DNA of 64,000 bases from Chitinophaga sancti (GTDB lineage: Bacteria > Bacteroidota > Bacteroidia > Chitinophagales > Chitinophagaceae): NCBI RefSeq assembly GCF_034087045.1, contig NZ_CP139247.1, positions 1,302,001 to 1,366,000 on the forward strand, read 5' to 3'. Below, in pieces: positions 44,025 through 52,540 of the stretch; the first letter of the stretch is position 1; each line of letters starts with the position of its first letter. The notes beneath the pieces were generated by a model. The model saw nothing but the letters and a program-made list of their open reading frames with translations, was not told where the DNA came from and made no database searches. The translations under genes and the position numbers were made by a program.

Positions 44025-44789
44025 ATGGCATTAAAAATACATACAGATCAGTTGGTAAAGCGCTACGGTCAGAGAACTGTGGTCAACAACGTATCTGTTG
44101 AGGTTACTCAGGGAGAGATCGTTGGATTGCTGGGCCCGAATGGTGCCGGTAAGACAACTACGTTTTATATGGTCGTGGGCCTGATCAAGCCGGACGAGGG
44201 CCAGGTATTCCTGGACGAAGTCAACATCACCAAGCTGCCCATGTACAAAAGGGCCAAGATGGGGATAGGTTATCTTCCCCAGGAGGCATCTGTATTCCGT
44301 AAATTGAGTGTGGAAGACAATATCTCTGCGGTATTGGAAATGACTAACCTCAAGAAGGCAGAACAGAAGGAAAAACTCGAGAGTCTGCTGGAAGAGTTTC
44401 GTCTCACACACGTGCGTAAAAGCCCCGGCGACGTATTGAGCGGTGGTGAGCGCAGGCGTACAGAAATTGCACGCGCACTGGCGGTGGACCCTAAGTTTAT
44501 CCTGCTGGATGAGCCTTTTGCAGGTATTGACCCAATTGCAGTAGAAGATATTCAATCTATCGTAGCCCGCCTTAAATATAAAAATATCGGCATTCTGATC
44601 ACCGACCACAATGTACAGGAGACACTGTCCATCACTGACCGTGCCTATCTGCTATTTGAGGGTAAAATATTAAAAGCCGGATCAGCCGAAGAATTAGCTG
44701 CAGATGAACAGGTAAGGAAAGTGTATCTTGGACAGAATTTTATTTTACGTCGTAAAAATTACCTGGACGAAGCAGCTAAGCAAAAATAA
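44025..44789 (+). CDS. lptB: LPS export ABC transporter ATPase LptB
   Basis: A 254-residue ABC ATPase that powers extraction of lipopolysaccharide from the inner membrane with LptF/LptG. Walker [11 protein letters not shown] (about 38-47), the [16 protein letters not shown] motif specific to LptB, signature [15 protein letters not shown], Walker [14 protein letters not shown], and the switch His in [10 protein letters not shown]. The C-terminal tail [13 protein letters not shown] is a little longer than usual. First gene of a likely operon with the GH3 acyl-adenylase and fabG (gaps 30 and 28 bp). LptF/G are not in this window. Confidence 0.95.
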   Translation: MALKIHTDQLVKRYGQRTVVNNVSVEVTQGEIVGLLGPNGAGKTTTFYMVVGLIKPDEGQVFLDEVNITKLPMYKRAKMGIGYLPQEASVFRKLSVEDNISAVLEMTNLKKAEQKEKLESLLEEFRLTHVRKSPGDVLSGGERRRTEIARALAVDPKFILLDEPFAGIDPIAVEDIQSIVARLKYKNIGILITDHNVQETLSITDRAYLLFEGKILKAGSAEELAADEQVRKVYLGQNFILRRKNYLDEAAKQK

Positions 44790-44819
44790 CTACAACTACT
44801 CCGTTCCTACCATCCTATT

Positions 44820-46352
44820 ATGAGAATATTAAGTCCTGCAATATCACAACTGGCGCGTTTGCGCATGGGGCGCATAGAGTATTTTATGCAGTATCCCCTG
44901 CAGGTGCAGCAGCAGGTATTTCAAAACCTACTCAGTGCCGCTCAGTATACTGAGTTTGGTAAGCAATATGGATTCTCGCAGATCTATAAGATTGAAGAGT
45001 TTAAGCAAAGGGTACCTATCCATAACTACGATACCCTGAAGCCATATATTCAGCGTTCCATGGAAGGCCAGCAAAACATTTTGTGGAATACCCCTATAAA
45101 ATGGTTTGCCAAATCCAGCGGTACAACTGCCGATAAGAGCAAGTTCATTCCTATTTCTGTAGAAAGCCTGGATGAATGTCACTATCGTGCAGGGAGAGAT
45201 GTATTATCCCTTTATTATAATAATTATCCTGAGTCCAGGTTACTAACCGGCAAGTCACTGGTAATCGGTGGTAGTCACCAGGTGAATAAACTGGATCAGG
45301 AGAGCGATTCTTACTTTGGTGACCTGAGCGCCGTGATGCTCCAGAACATGCCCTTCTATGGCAATATGATCCGTACTCCGGATCTGTCTATTGCCCTGAT
45401 GGATGAATGGGAAGAGAAGATCGAGCGCATGGCCAATGCCGTGATCCATGAGAATGTCACCTCTATAGCAGGGGTACCTACCTGGACCATGGTATTGATA
45501 AAAAGGATCTTTGAAATCACCGGTAAGGATAACCTGGCAGACATTTGGCCTAACCTGGAACTTTACGTTCACGGGGGGGTGAGTTTCACACCGTATCGTG
45601 AGCAGTTCAAAAAGCTGATCCGCAAGCCGGATATGTTCTACCAGGAAACCTACAATGCATCTGAAGGTTTCTTTGCCGCACAGGATGTGATCGGGCAGGA
45701 GGGGTTGCTGTTGTTCCTGAACCATGGTATCTTCTATGAGTTCATGCCGATGGAAGAAGTAGGAAAAGATCAACCACAGACACTGCAACTGAATGAAGTG
45801 GAAATGGGGAAAAACTATGCACTGGTGATTAGTACCAATGGTGGCTTATGGCGCTATATGGTGGGCGATACCGTGCAGTTTACCTCTCTGTCTCCATTCC
45901 GTGTGAAGGTGAGTGGTCGTACCAAATCATTTATCAATGCATTTGGTGAAGAATTGATTGTCGAGAATTCAGATAAGGCGATAGCCAAAGCTTGTGAAGC
46001 AACGGGCGCCATTGTAAATGATTACACAGCGGCTCCTATTTATTTTAGCGAAGGAGAAGCGGGGGCCCATGAATGGTTACTTGATTTTGAATTGATTCCA
46101 GATAGTGTAGATCACTTTATTGATGTATTGGATCAGACACTGAAATCTATCAATTCTGACTACGAAGCCAAGCGTCACAAAGATATGGCGCTGCGCAGAC
46201 CAGTGCTGCATGTATTGCCAAAAGGCACTTTCACCGAATGGCTGAAGAGCAAAGGCAAACTGGGTGGTCAGCACAAAGTGCCCCGGTTGAATAACGACCG
46301 GCAGCATGTCGAAGAAATTTTAAAATTCACTGGTATCACTGGTGTGATATAA
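44820..46352 (+). CDS. GH3 (auxin-responsive) family acyl-adenylating enzyme
   Basis: A 510-residue member of the plant-GH3 family of the ANL superfamily (not glycoside hydrolase 3). Motifs: the ATP/AMP loop FAKSSGTTADKSKFIP (about residue 95), the ETYNASEGFFAAQ block, WRYMVGDTVQFTS, and the C-terminal KSKGKLGGQHKVPRLNNDR. Plant GH3 enzymes join acyl acids to amino acids through an acyl-adenylate; bacterial members are mostly uncharacterised. Location between lptB and fabG suggests an acyl-lipid or acyl-amide product in envelope chemistry, which is inference. Hydrophobic substrate likely. Confidence 0.88.
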   Translation: MRILSPAISQLARLRMGRIEYFMQYPLQVQQQVFQNLLSAAQYTEFGKQYGFSQIYKIEEFKQRVPIHNYDTLKPYIQRSMEGQQNILWNTPIKWFAKSSGTTADKSKFIPISVESLDECHYRAGRDVLSLYYNNYPESRLLTGKSLVIGGSHQVNKLDQESDSYFGDLSAVMLQNMPFYGNMIRTPDLSIALMDEWEEKIERMANAVIHENVTSIAGVPTWTMVLIKRIFEITGKDNLADIWPNLELYVHGGVSFTPYREQFKKLIRKPDMFYQETYNASEGFFAAQDVIGQEGLLLFLNHGIFYEFMPMEEVGKDQPQTLQLNEVEMGKNYALVISTNGGLWRYMVGDTVQFTSLSPFRVKVSGRTKSFINAFGEELIVENSDKAIAKACEATGAIVNDYTAAPIYFSEGEAGAHEWLLDFELIPDSVDHFIDVLDQTLKSINSDYEAKRHKDMALRRPVLHVLPKGTFTEWLKSKGKLGGQHKVPRLNNDRQHVEEILKFTGITGVI

Positions 46353-46380
46353 TTGGGTAACCATTAACTAATACGTCTAT

Positions 46381-47130
46381 ATGAAATTACTGGAGAACAA
46401 AGTAGCTATCGTTACCGGGGCCAGCCGTGGTATTGGAGAAGCTATTGCAATCAAATTTGCAGAAGAGGGTGCAAATGTAGCTTTCACTTACCTGAGTTCT
46501 GATGAAAAAGCCAAAGCGCTTGAACAGAAGCTGCAAGGTATGGGTGTAAAGGCGAAAGCCTATAAGTCCAATGCCGGTGTTTACGAGGAATGCGAAACGT
46601 TAATTGCCGATGTACTGAAAGAGTTCGGCGCTATCGATATTTGTGTGAACAATGCAGGTATTTCTAAAGATAATCTGCTGCTGCGTATGAGTCCTGATCA
46701 GTGGGATGATGTAATGGACATCAACCTGAAGAGCGTGTATAACATGACTAAACATGTGATCCGCCCGATGATGAAGGCTAAGTCAGGTTCCATTATTAAC
46801 ATGAGTTCTATTATCGGTATCAAGGGTAATGCTGGTCAGAGTAGCTATGCTGCTTCCAAGGCTGGTATAATTGGTTTTACCAAGTCTATAGCACAGGAGC
46901 TGGGTAGCCGTAATATTCGTGTGAATGCGGTGGCGCCAGGTTTCGTAGAAACTGATATGACGCACTACCTGAAAGAAGGTACCGGTGCGCAGGCTTATAT
47001 TGAGAAGATTCCGTTAGGTCGCTTTGGTAGTCCTGAGGATATTGCAAACGTGACGCTGTTCCTGGCTTCTAACCTGAGTGCTTATGTAACAGGTCAGACA
47101 ATCAGCACCTGTGGTGGTTTGAATATCTAA
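46381..47130 (+). CDS. fabG: 3-oxoacyl-ACP reductase
   Basis: A 249-residue short-chain dehydrogenase. NADP motif TGASRGIGEAIA at the N-terminus, NNAGISKDNLLLRM, active-site Ser near 141 (NMSSIIG), Tyr156 and Lys160 (YAASKAG), and the C-terminal YVTGQTISTCGGLNI, normally VDGGMxM in FabG. It closely fits FabG of fatty-acid synthesis. The usual VDGG near the end reads STCGG here. Last gene of the lptB cluster, 28 bp after the GH3 enzyme; it may serve that pathway rather than bulk fatty-acid synthesis. Confidence 0.9.
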   Translation: MKLLENKVAIVTGASRGIGEAIAIKFAEEGANVAFTYLSSDEKAKALEQKLQGMGVKAKAYKSNAGVYEECETLIADVLKEFGAIDICVNNAGISKDNLLLRMSPDQWDDVMDINLKSVYNMTKHVIRPMMKAKSGSIINMSSIIGIKGNAGQSSYAASKAGIIGFTKSIAQELGSRNIRVNAVAPGFVETDMTHYLKEGTGAQAYIEKIPLGRFGSPEDIANVTLFLASNLSAYVTGQTISTCGGLNI

Positions 47131-47148
47131 TCCGGATCTATATAATTA

Positions 47149-47184
47149 AAAAAGCGGTTGTGTCTTTGGGCACAACCGCTTTTT
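47149..47184. terminator. Terminator after fabG, also serving the convergent gene
   Basis: A 14-bp perfect stem (AAAAAGCGGTTGTG with CACAACCGCTTTTT) between the convergent fabG and SMP-30 genes; symmetrical A/T ends. Confidence 0.92.
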
Positions 47185-47188
47185 GTTT

Positions 47189-48067
47189 TTAGTATTTTTT
47201 ACCGGGAGTGGCTACGCGGAAAGTCTCTACACACTTGCGATCCTGCAGTGTTACGAAGACTGTTTTACCATCCGGACCACCGAAGGTGAGGTTGCTGCAT
47301 TGCTTGCCTTTCAGGGGGATTTCCCTGATGGTTTTGCCGGCAGGAGATAATACCCAGATCACTCCTTTACCCCAGCGGGCTACGTACAGGTTACCAGCTT
47401 TGTCGCATTTCATACCGTCAAACCCAAAGTCGGGTACTTCAGCAAAGAGTTGTTTGTTACTGATATTGCCGGCTTTGTCTACATCGAATTTCCAGATCTT
47501 GCGTTGAACGCTTTCGTTGACATAGAGTGTCTTTTCATCGGGGCTGAGTTCTATACCATTGGTGGTGCCCATGTTTGCATCCAGCAGTACAGCTTTGCCG
47601 CCTTTGTCGATGCGCCAGATCTGACCGGTGGATTGTTTCCAGTTCGGGTCAGAAGCATAGATCTGATCTTTCTTGTTTATGCAGAGATCATTGGGCTGAT
47701 TGAACTTGTCATTGTGCACGTATACGCTGACTTTCCTTGTTTTGGGATCTACCTGGAGTACGTTGTGATTAATGAAGTCAGGCAGGAACATCAGTCCCTT
47801 GCTGTTGTAATGAATGCTATTGCCTACACTGCTATCTGGCAGGTTGACGAAGACTTCGCCGCTACCATCTTTGGTATTGATCCTTCCAATGGTTCCATCT
47901 TTCTGAAAGTTGACTACATAGAGATAGCCAGATTTATCGTAATGAGGGCCTTCGATGTTTACAGAGAACATTTGTTCTTTGGTGAGATCTTTGGTTTGGT
48001 ATAAATCCTGGCTTTTTAGCTGTGCCGTGGCGGAGAGACCGAGTAATAGACAGATAAGTTGTTTCAT
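47189..48067 (-). CDS. Secreted SMP-30/gluconolactonase-like beta-propeller
   Basis: A 292-residue protein with signal peptide MKQLICLLLGLSATAQLKSQ. The mature protein is a six-bladed propeller of the SMP-30/gluconolaconase/LRE family: SVNIEGPHYDKSGYLYVVNF, NQPNDLCINKKDQIYASDPNWKQ, MGTTNGIELSPDEKTLYVNES and DFGFDGMKCDKAGNLYVARWG. The metal ligands (Glu/Asn/Asp) are at least partly kept. Possible lactonase acting on a sugar lactone in the periplasm; function otherwise unknown. Single gene. Confidence 0.88.
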   Translation of the reverse strand: MKQLICLLLGLSATAQLKSQDLYQTKDLTKEQMFSVNIEGPHYDKSGYLYVVNFQKDGTIGRINTKDGSGEVFVNLPDSSVGNSIHYNSKGLMFLPDFINHNVLQVDPKTRKVSVYVHNDKFNQPNDLCINKKDQIYASDPNWKQSTGQIWRIDKGGKAVLLDANMGTTNGIELSPDEKTLYVNESVQRKIWKFDVDKAGNISNKQLFAEVPDFGFDGMKCDKAGNLYVARWGKGVIWVLSPAGKTIREIPLKGKQCSNLTFGGPDGKTVFVTLQDRKCVETFRVATPGKKY

Positions 48068-48099
48068 GATAGAAAGATTGACGTTGAGAGATTAAGATA

Positions 48100-48471
48100 G
48101 TGAAATTTGTACCGGTGGGCAAGACTGATCCCGCATTTCTTATTCCTGGATGATGGTGCAGCGTTTACAGAGAATGTGAATATGCAGTATGCCATTCAGG
48201 CTTCCGGCAGTATTGTACCTTTAAAAGTGGTATGCATTTTTTCCAGAAGGAAAATGAGTGCCTGATGGAACTGTTTACCAGCAAAGCGGATGGGCTGGTG
48301 CTGTACAGGTACCCTTTGTATAATACGTTGAAGAATGTGAGTTACCGGGAAGCCGCCATTAAGGACCAGGATACTGATAATGGATGCGTGAGAGAGAAAG
48401 GGGGCATTACACAAAGGATCTGCATATAGATGCGGATGGCAGGTTTGTGAAATAGGGGATTACCCTCAACC
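48100..48471 (+). pseudogene. Probable decayed gene fragment
   Basis: In the 437-bp gap between the SMP-30 and YejK genes all three plus-strand frames hold short protein-like pieces in succession: KFVPVGKTDPAFLIPG, then DDGAAFTENVNMQYAIQASG, then MELFTSKADGLVLYRYPLYN, and finally GHYTKDLHIDADGRFVK ending at TAG 48452-ish. They look like one coding region broken by several frameshifts. No family is recognised. It could also be noncoding; the longest intact piece is 65 residues. Confidence 0.35.
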
Positions 48472-48491
48472 GTCAATGGGTTAATTTTCAC

Positions 48492-48499
48492 TATTTTCG
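48492..48499 (+). promoter_or_regulatory. Probable -7 box of the YejK-type gene
   Basis: TATTTTCG, one base off TAnnTTTG, ends 5 bp before the ATG at 48505. Transcription would begin at or beside the start codon. Confidence 0.4.
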
Positions 48500-48504
48500 C
48501 CGGC

Positions 48505-49557
48505 ATGATACATGTTTCTGAATTTAAAGACCTGGAGCTGCTATCGATCCACAAGGTGGGCAACGCCTCTCAGGAAGAGTCCCTGATCTGCTCCCAGGAG
48601 CCTTTGCAATTACAGGATGAGACCATCAGTCAGCTATTGTTGAGTTACTTTATCCAGCCATTTACGAATGCGGCAGAATACTTCCGCTTTTACCACGAGG
48701 CTGACCTTCAATTAAATGAGATTTTTCAATATTGCCGTCGTATATTTGAGAATCGGGACAATTTTCATGAGCAATCTGTAAATATAGCCAAGCATCTATA
48801 TAAGCATTCCACGCATCCTAAAATCAAGGGTGGAGAGTTGTATATCGCTTATTTTAGCAAGTGTCAGGTGGATGGTGAGGATGTGGAAGCCATTGGTATT
48901 TTCAAATCTGAGACCAGAGATACCTATTTGAAAGTATACTTGTCCAACGAAAGCTACCAGGTAAATTACGACGATGGTATAAATATCAACAAGCTCGATA
49001 AAGGATGCCTTGTATTCAATACAGAAGAAGAAGAGGGATATAAAGTCAGCATAATAGATAGTATCAGCAAGCAGAATGAAGCTGTATACTGGAAAGACTC
49101 TTTCCTGCAGGTACAAAGGAGGGAAGACAATTATCATCAGACAGAGTTGGCAGTGAATATGTGTAAGCAATTCATCAGTGAAAAACTACCCAGTGAGTAT
49201 GAAATGAGCAGGATAGATCAGGTAGATCTGCTCAACAAATCAGCAGCTTATTTTAAGGAAAAAGAGCAGTTCCAGATGGATGATTTCGCCCAGGAGGTGC
49301 TAGGGCATCAGGACGCCATCGAATCATTCAGAGAATACCGGGAGCAATATCAGCAGGATTACAAACAGGAGATACCTGATGAATTTGATATATCAGCACC
49401 AGCATTCAAGAAGCAGCAAAAAGTATTTAAGAGTATTCTGAAACTGGATAAAAACTTTCATATATACATACACGGTAACAGGGAATTGATTGAACGGGGC
49501 TTTGATGAATCTACGAATATGTATTACTATAAACTTTCGTTTGAGAATGAAAGTTAA
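48505..49557 (+). CDS. Nucleoid-associated protein, YejK/NdpA family
   Basis: A 350-residue protein of the 37-kDa nucleoid-associated (NdpA/YejK) family. Visible family features: the N-terminal helix-strand block, the GGELYIAYFSKCQVDGEDVEAIGIFKSE strand, the LDKGCLVFN block, and the C-terminal KLDKNFHIYIHGNRELIERGFDE. The family binds the nucleoid in Gammaproteobacteria; in Bacteroidota it is uncharacterised and sometimes accompanies phage-defence loci, for which there is no sign here. Monocistronic. Confidence 0.87.
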   Translation: MIHVSEFKDLELLSIHKVGNASQEESLICSQEPLQLQDETISQLLLSYFIQPFTNAAEYFRFYHEADLQLNEIFQYCRRIFENRDNFHEQSVNIAKHLYKHSTHPKIKGGELYIAYFSKCQVDGEDVEAIGIFKSETRDTYLKVYLSNESYQVNYDDGININKLDKGCLVFNTEEEEGYKVSIIDSISKQNEAVYWKDSFLQVQRREDNYHQTELAVNMCKQFISEKLPSEYEMSRIDQVDLLNKSAAYFKEKEQFQMDDFAQEVLGHQDAIESFREYREQYQQDYKQEIPDEFDISAPAFKKQQKVFKSILKLDKNFHIYIHGNRELIERGFDESTNMYYYKLSFENES

Positions 49558-49642
49558 AATGCCGTAACAAACTGCGGCATCAGTCGTCTAAGATTAAACC
49601 GATCGGTTATAAATTTTTCATAAGCAAAAACCAATTATTAAT

Positions 49643-49670
49643 AAAGGCTGCTCTTTTGGGCGGCCTTTTA
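49643..49670 (+). terminator. Terminator of the YejK-type gene
   Basis: A 9-bp stem with one G-U pair (AAAGGCTGC with GCGGCCTTT), then TTATTATT. Confidence 0.75.
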
Positions 49671-49707
49671 TTATTAACGGGTAAAACAGCATATTGTTTA
49701 AATAAAA

Positions 49708-49736
49708 AAACGCTTCTGTTTTGAGCAGAAGCGTTT
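49708..49736 (-). terminator. Terminator of ricT
   Basis: An 11-bp perfect stem (AAACGCTTCTG with CAGAAGCGTTT), preceded by an A-run that reads as a T-run on the minus strand. Confidence 0.85.
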
Positions 49737-49740
49737 CTTA

Positions 49741-51180
49741 TTATTTCTGTTGTTTTTGCTTAGGTTTCGGCGGCCTGTTTTGAGGCTGCTGCTGGCCACC
49801 TCCGCCGCCTTGTTGTTGAGGCTTTGGCTGTGGTTTAGGTCCCTGTGGTTTACCTTGCTGCTGCTGTTGTTGCTGTTGTTTCGGCTGCTGCTGCTGTGGT
49901 TTAGGGCCTTGTGGCTTACCTGGTCCTTGTTGTTGCGGCTGTTTAGGTTTTGGCTGCTGTTGCTGCTGTGGCTGTGCCTGTTGTTTAGGCTTTTGCTGTT
50001 GAGCAGGTTGTTCAGCCGGTTTAGCCCCTTGTTGCTGTTGTTTGTGTTTTTGTTTTTCCTTGTCCTTGTGTTTGCGTTTCTGGGCTGTTTTTTCCAGTGA
50101 GCGGAGGCTGATCTGGCCTACCACGTCTGCAAATCCGAGGTCAGTTTCTTTAGGTTTACCTGCTACCACTTCTACTGGTTTCAGGTCATCAGGTCTGATG
50201 TTTTGCTTGTTTAGCTGACGTATTTCTTTTACGCGGCTGATGGTAAGCGGGTATTGCTTGTTGCTGTCGCCATAAGCATACCACATCAGGTTTTTGAAAA
50301 TATCCCTCTTCTGCAGGGTTGCAACGCCATTGATGGTTTCAATGCTATCTGCATCTTCAGGGAAATCTTTAAGTGCATCGAGGTAAGTATCGAGCTCGTA
50401 GTTCAGGCAGCATTTCAAACGTCCGCACTGGCCGGACAGTTTTGCCTGATTGATGGAAAGGTTCTGGTAGCGGGCAGCAGTGGTATTCACACTCTTAAAG
50501 TCAGAGAGCCAGGTAGAGCAGCACAATTCGCGGCCGCAGCTACCAATACCGCCTACTTTACCGGCTTCCTGGCGAGCGCCGATCTGGCGCATTTCCACCT
50601 TGACACGGAATTCTCCGGCGTAGAGCTTAATTAATTCACGGAAGTCAACACGGTCATCGGCAGTGTAGAAGAAGGTTGCTTTACGTCCATCGGCCTGAAT
50701 TTCTACCTCGGCGAGTTTCATTTCGAGGCCTATACTGCGGGCTATTGCTCTTGCTTTGATGAGGGCCTCTTTTTCGCGGGTTTTGTTTTCACCCATTCTG
50801 TGCAGATCTTCATTGCTGGCGCGACGCAATACTTTTTTTACTTCAGGGGTATCTTCTATCCTTCTTTTCTTCATCTGGAGCTTTACCAGTTCGCCGGTGA
50901 GGCTTACCTGGCCTACATCAAAACCACTCACTCCTTCTACGGTTACCATTTCTCCCTTATCCAGGAATTGTTTGGTAACGTTTCGGAAGAAATCTTTCCT
51001 GCTTCCGTTGTTGAAACTTACCTCTATAATATCAAATGGTGCTAAGCTATCACTTAAGGGAATATTGGCCAGCCAGTCAAAAACATTTAGTCGGTTACAT
51101 CCACCACTACTACAACCTCCATTACTTTTGCATCCTGACGGCTTTCCCTCTGCACCTGTACCACATCCGGCACAAGCCAT
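49741..51180 (-). CDS. ricT: PSP1 domain protein RicT with Gln/Pro-rich tail
   Basis: A 479-residue protein. It begins with a Cys/Gly-rich segment (residues 2-28, six cysteines), then the PSP1 domain (about 40-330) with GSCGRELCCSTWLSDF and SGQCGRLKCCLNYELD, the cysteine motifs of RicT/YaaT that bind [4Fe-4S] with RicF/RicA in Bacillus, where they affect RNA maturation. The last 115 or so residues are low-complexity Gln, Pro, Lys and Gly after a KRKHKDKEKQKHK linker. It lies 143 bp downstream of holB, as in Bacillus where yaaT follows holB. The tail is unusual; it is encoded by a clean reading frame. Confidence 0.9.
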   Translation of the reverse strand: MACAGCGTGAEGKPSGCKSNGGCSSGGCNRLNVFDWLANIPLSDSLAPFDIIEVSFNNGSRKDFFRNVTKQFLDKGEMVTVEGVSGFDVGQVSLTGELVKLQMKKRRIEDTPEVKKVLRRASNEDLHRMGENKTREKEALIKARAIARSIGLEMKLAEVEIQADGRKATFFYTADDRVDFRELIKLYAGEFRVKVEMRQIGARQEAGKVGGIGSCGRELCCSTWLSDFKSVNTTAARYQNLSINQAKLSGQCGRLKCCLNYELDTYLDALKDFPEDADSIETINGVATLQKRDIFKNLMWYAYGDSNKQYPLTISRVKEIRQLNKQNIRPDDLKPVEVVAGKPKETDLGFADVVGQISLRSLEKTAQKRKHKDKEKQKHKQQQQGAKPAEQPAQQQKPKQQAQPQQQQQPKPKQPQQQGPGKPQGPKPQQQQPKQQQQQQQQGKPQGPKPQPKPQQQGGGGGQQQPQNRPPKPKQKQQK

Positions 51181-51323
51181 ATTTATATATTTAAAAGAGT
51201 TAATTGATATGCATCCGGTATTGTCCCGAACGCTTTAAAATACATATTTCCCTTTATATATACAAAAGGGCGGAAGTAACAAAGGTAACGGAAAAAGTAA
51301 TGCCCCGTCCTGTCAATATAGGT

Positions 51324-52463
51324 TTAACAGGTCGGGATGGGCTTATGTTTAAAAATGTACTGCAATTTGATACTGAGGGCGTGAAACAGCAGTTTAGCGT
51401 TGGCATTTCGTTCAATGTAGTAGCTGGCGTTGTCCAGTTCCTGTGTGATCAGCTCCATTTGCTGGAGATTGGCCAGTTTTTGCAATTTAAAGGCAAAATC
51501 GGTTTCTTCTTCGGAGAATGCCAGCTGGCTTTTGTCTATGTATTTCAGTCTGAGGGTATGTTCCAGCAGGTTGATGAAGTAGCGGAGGAACTGTTTTTGG
51601 TTTTCGCGACCCATCTTGGCGTTGGATACATTTTCTATCCATTCCTGGAGGGCCAGGCGGTTGTTGGTAAAGATATAATTGAGCCAGTTACGTAGTAGCT
51701 CATGGTAATCATCTTCTGAATTTTGCAGCAGGGCAAGGGCTTCCCGGTAGTTGCCGGAAGCAATTGTTGCCACCTGACGGGCTCTTGCAGCAGGAGCATT
51801 GGCCCTGGTTACGAGTGCATTGACCAGAACGTCTTTGGGGAGAGGGTTTACCTTGATGAGGTGAGTCCGCGAAAGGATGGTCGCCAGTATTTGCTCCTGG
51901 TTTTCGGCGATCAGGATGAAGATGGTATCATCTGGTGGCTCTTCGATCAGTTTGAGCAGGCGGTTCCCTTCGTTACCCAGGTATTCGGGCATCCACATGA
52001 GTAGGATCTTGTATTTACTCTCGAAGCTTTTCAGGCTCAGTTTGCGGATGATGTCCTGACATTCGGTAGCGGTGATGTTACCCTGTTTGTTTTCAGCTCC
52101 TATGAATTGCAGCCAGTCGTATGCATTACCGTATGGATGTTCGGTAATGAATTCCCGCCATTCGCTGGCGTAGTCGGCACTCACTGGTTTATCGCCTGTT
52201 TTTTTAGGGATGACAGGGTATGAGAAGTGAATGTCGGGGTGGATGTACTTTTGTGCTTTGATACAGGCAGAACATTTACCGCAGGGGCCTTCAGGCTGTT
52301 TGTCTTCGCAAACAAGGTGCTGGGCGAAGGCAAGGCCAAGGGGCAGACCACCGGCCCCTTCCGGGGCCAGGAGGATCATAGCATGGCTGATGCGTTGTTG
52401 AGTGACAGCATTGAGCAGTTGTTGCCTGATGTCGTCCTGACCTATGATATTTGAGAAAAGCAT
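51324..52463 (-). CDS. holB: DNA polymerase III subunit delta prime
   Basis: A 379-residue clamp-loader subunit. RFC/AAA+ layout: GQDDIRQQLL at the start, a degenerate P-loop region (APEGAGGLPLG, no GKT, as expected for delta prime), zinc cysteines in CxxxxxxxxCGKCSAC (residues 52-67), the AENQEQILATILSRTHL sensor region, and a helical C-terminal half (about 210-379). The SRC motif reads SRTH. It lies in a minus-strand run with radA, comF, gpx and ricT. A TTACTTTG box ends only 5 bp before its ATG. Confidence 0.92.
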   Translation of the reverse strand: MLFSNIIGQDDIRQQLLNAVTQQRISHAMILLAPEGAGGLPLGLAFAQHLVCEDKQPEGPCGKCSACIKAQKYIHPDIHFSYPVIPKKTGDKPVSADYASEWREFITEHPYGNAYDWLQFIGAENKQGNITATECQDIIRKLSLKSFESKYKILLMWMPEYLGNEGNRLLKLIEEPPDDTIFILIAENQEQILATILSRTHLIKVNPLPKDVLVNALVTRANAPAARARQVATIASGNYREALALLQNSEDDYHELLRNWLNYIFTNNRLALQEWIENVSNAKMGRENQKQFLRYFINLLEHTLRLKYIDKSQLAFSEEETDFAFKLQKLANLQQMELITQELDNASYYIERNANAKLLFHALSIKLQYIFKHKPIPTC

Positions 52464-52468
52464 GGGTG

Positions 52469-52476
52469 CAAAGTAA
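52469..52476 (-). promoter_or_regulatory. Near -7 box of holB, almost on the start codon
   Basis: Reads TTACTTTG on the minus strand, one mismatch to TAnnTTTG, five bases before the ATG at 52463. The flanking bases match those at the rlmD start. Confidence 0.4.
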
Positions 52477-52480
52477 AAGA

Positions 52481-52513
52481 AAAATCGCTTACACCTTTGG
52501 CATAAGCGATTTT
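52481..52513. terminator. Terminator between gpx and holB
   Basis: An 11-bp perfect stem (AAAATCGCTTA with TAAGCGATTTT), flanked by A and T. It ends the radA-comF-gpx transcript and lies just upstream of holB. Confidence 0.85.
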
Positions 52514-52540
52514 TTCATGGGGAGAGTGGCTTGCGGCCGA

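Noticed and set aside
44820..46352. Reading the GH3 name as glycoside hydrolase family 3
   Set aside because: The motifs (SSGTTADKSKF, YNASEG) are those of the plant-GH3 acyl-adenylating family. The glycoside hydrolase GH3 in this window is at 11503-14475.
48505..49557. The YejK-type protein as part of a defence system
   Set aside because: Its neighbours are an SMP-30 protein and RicT; no nuclease, methylase or other defence gene lies nearby.
49750..50100. Leu/Arg-rich plus-strand frame opposite the RicT tail
   Set aside because: Artefact of CAG/CAA-rich codons read in reverse; no signal, no start context.
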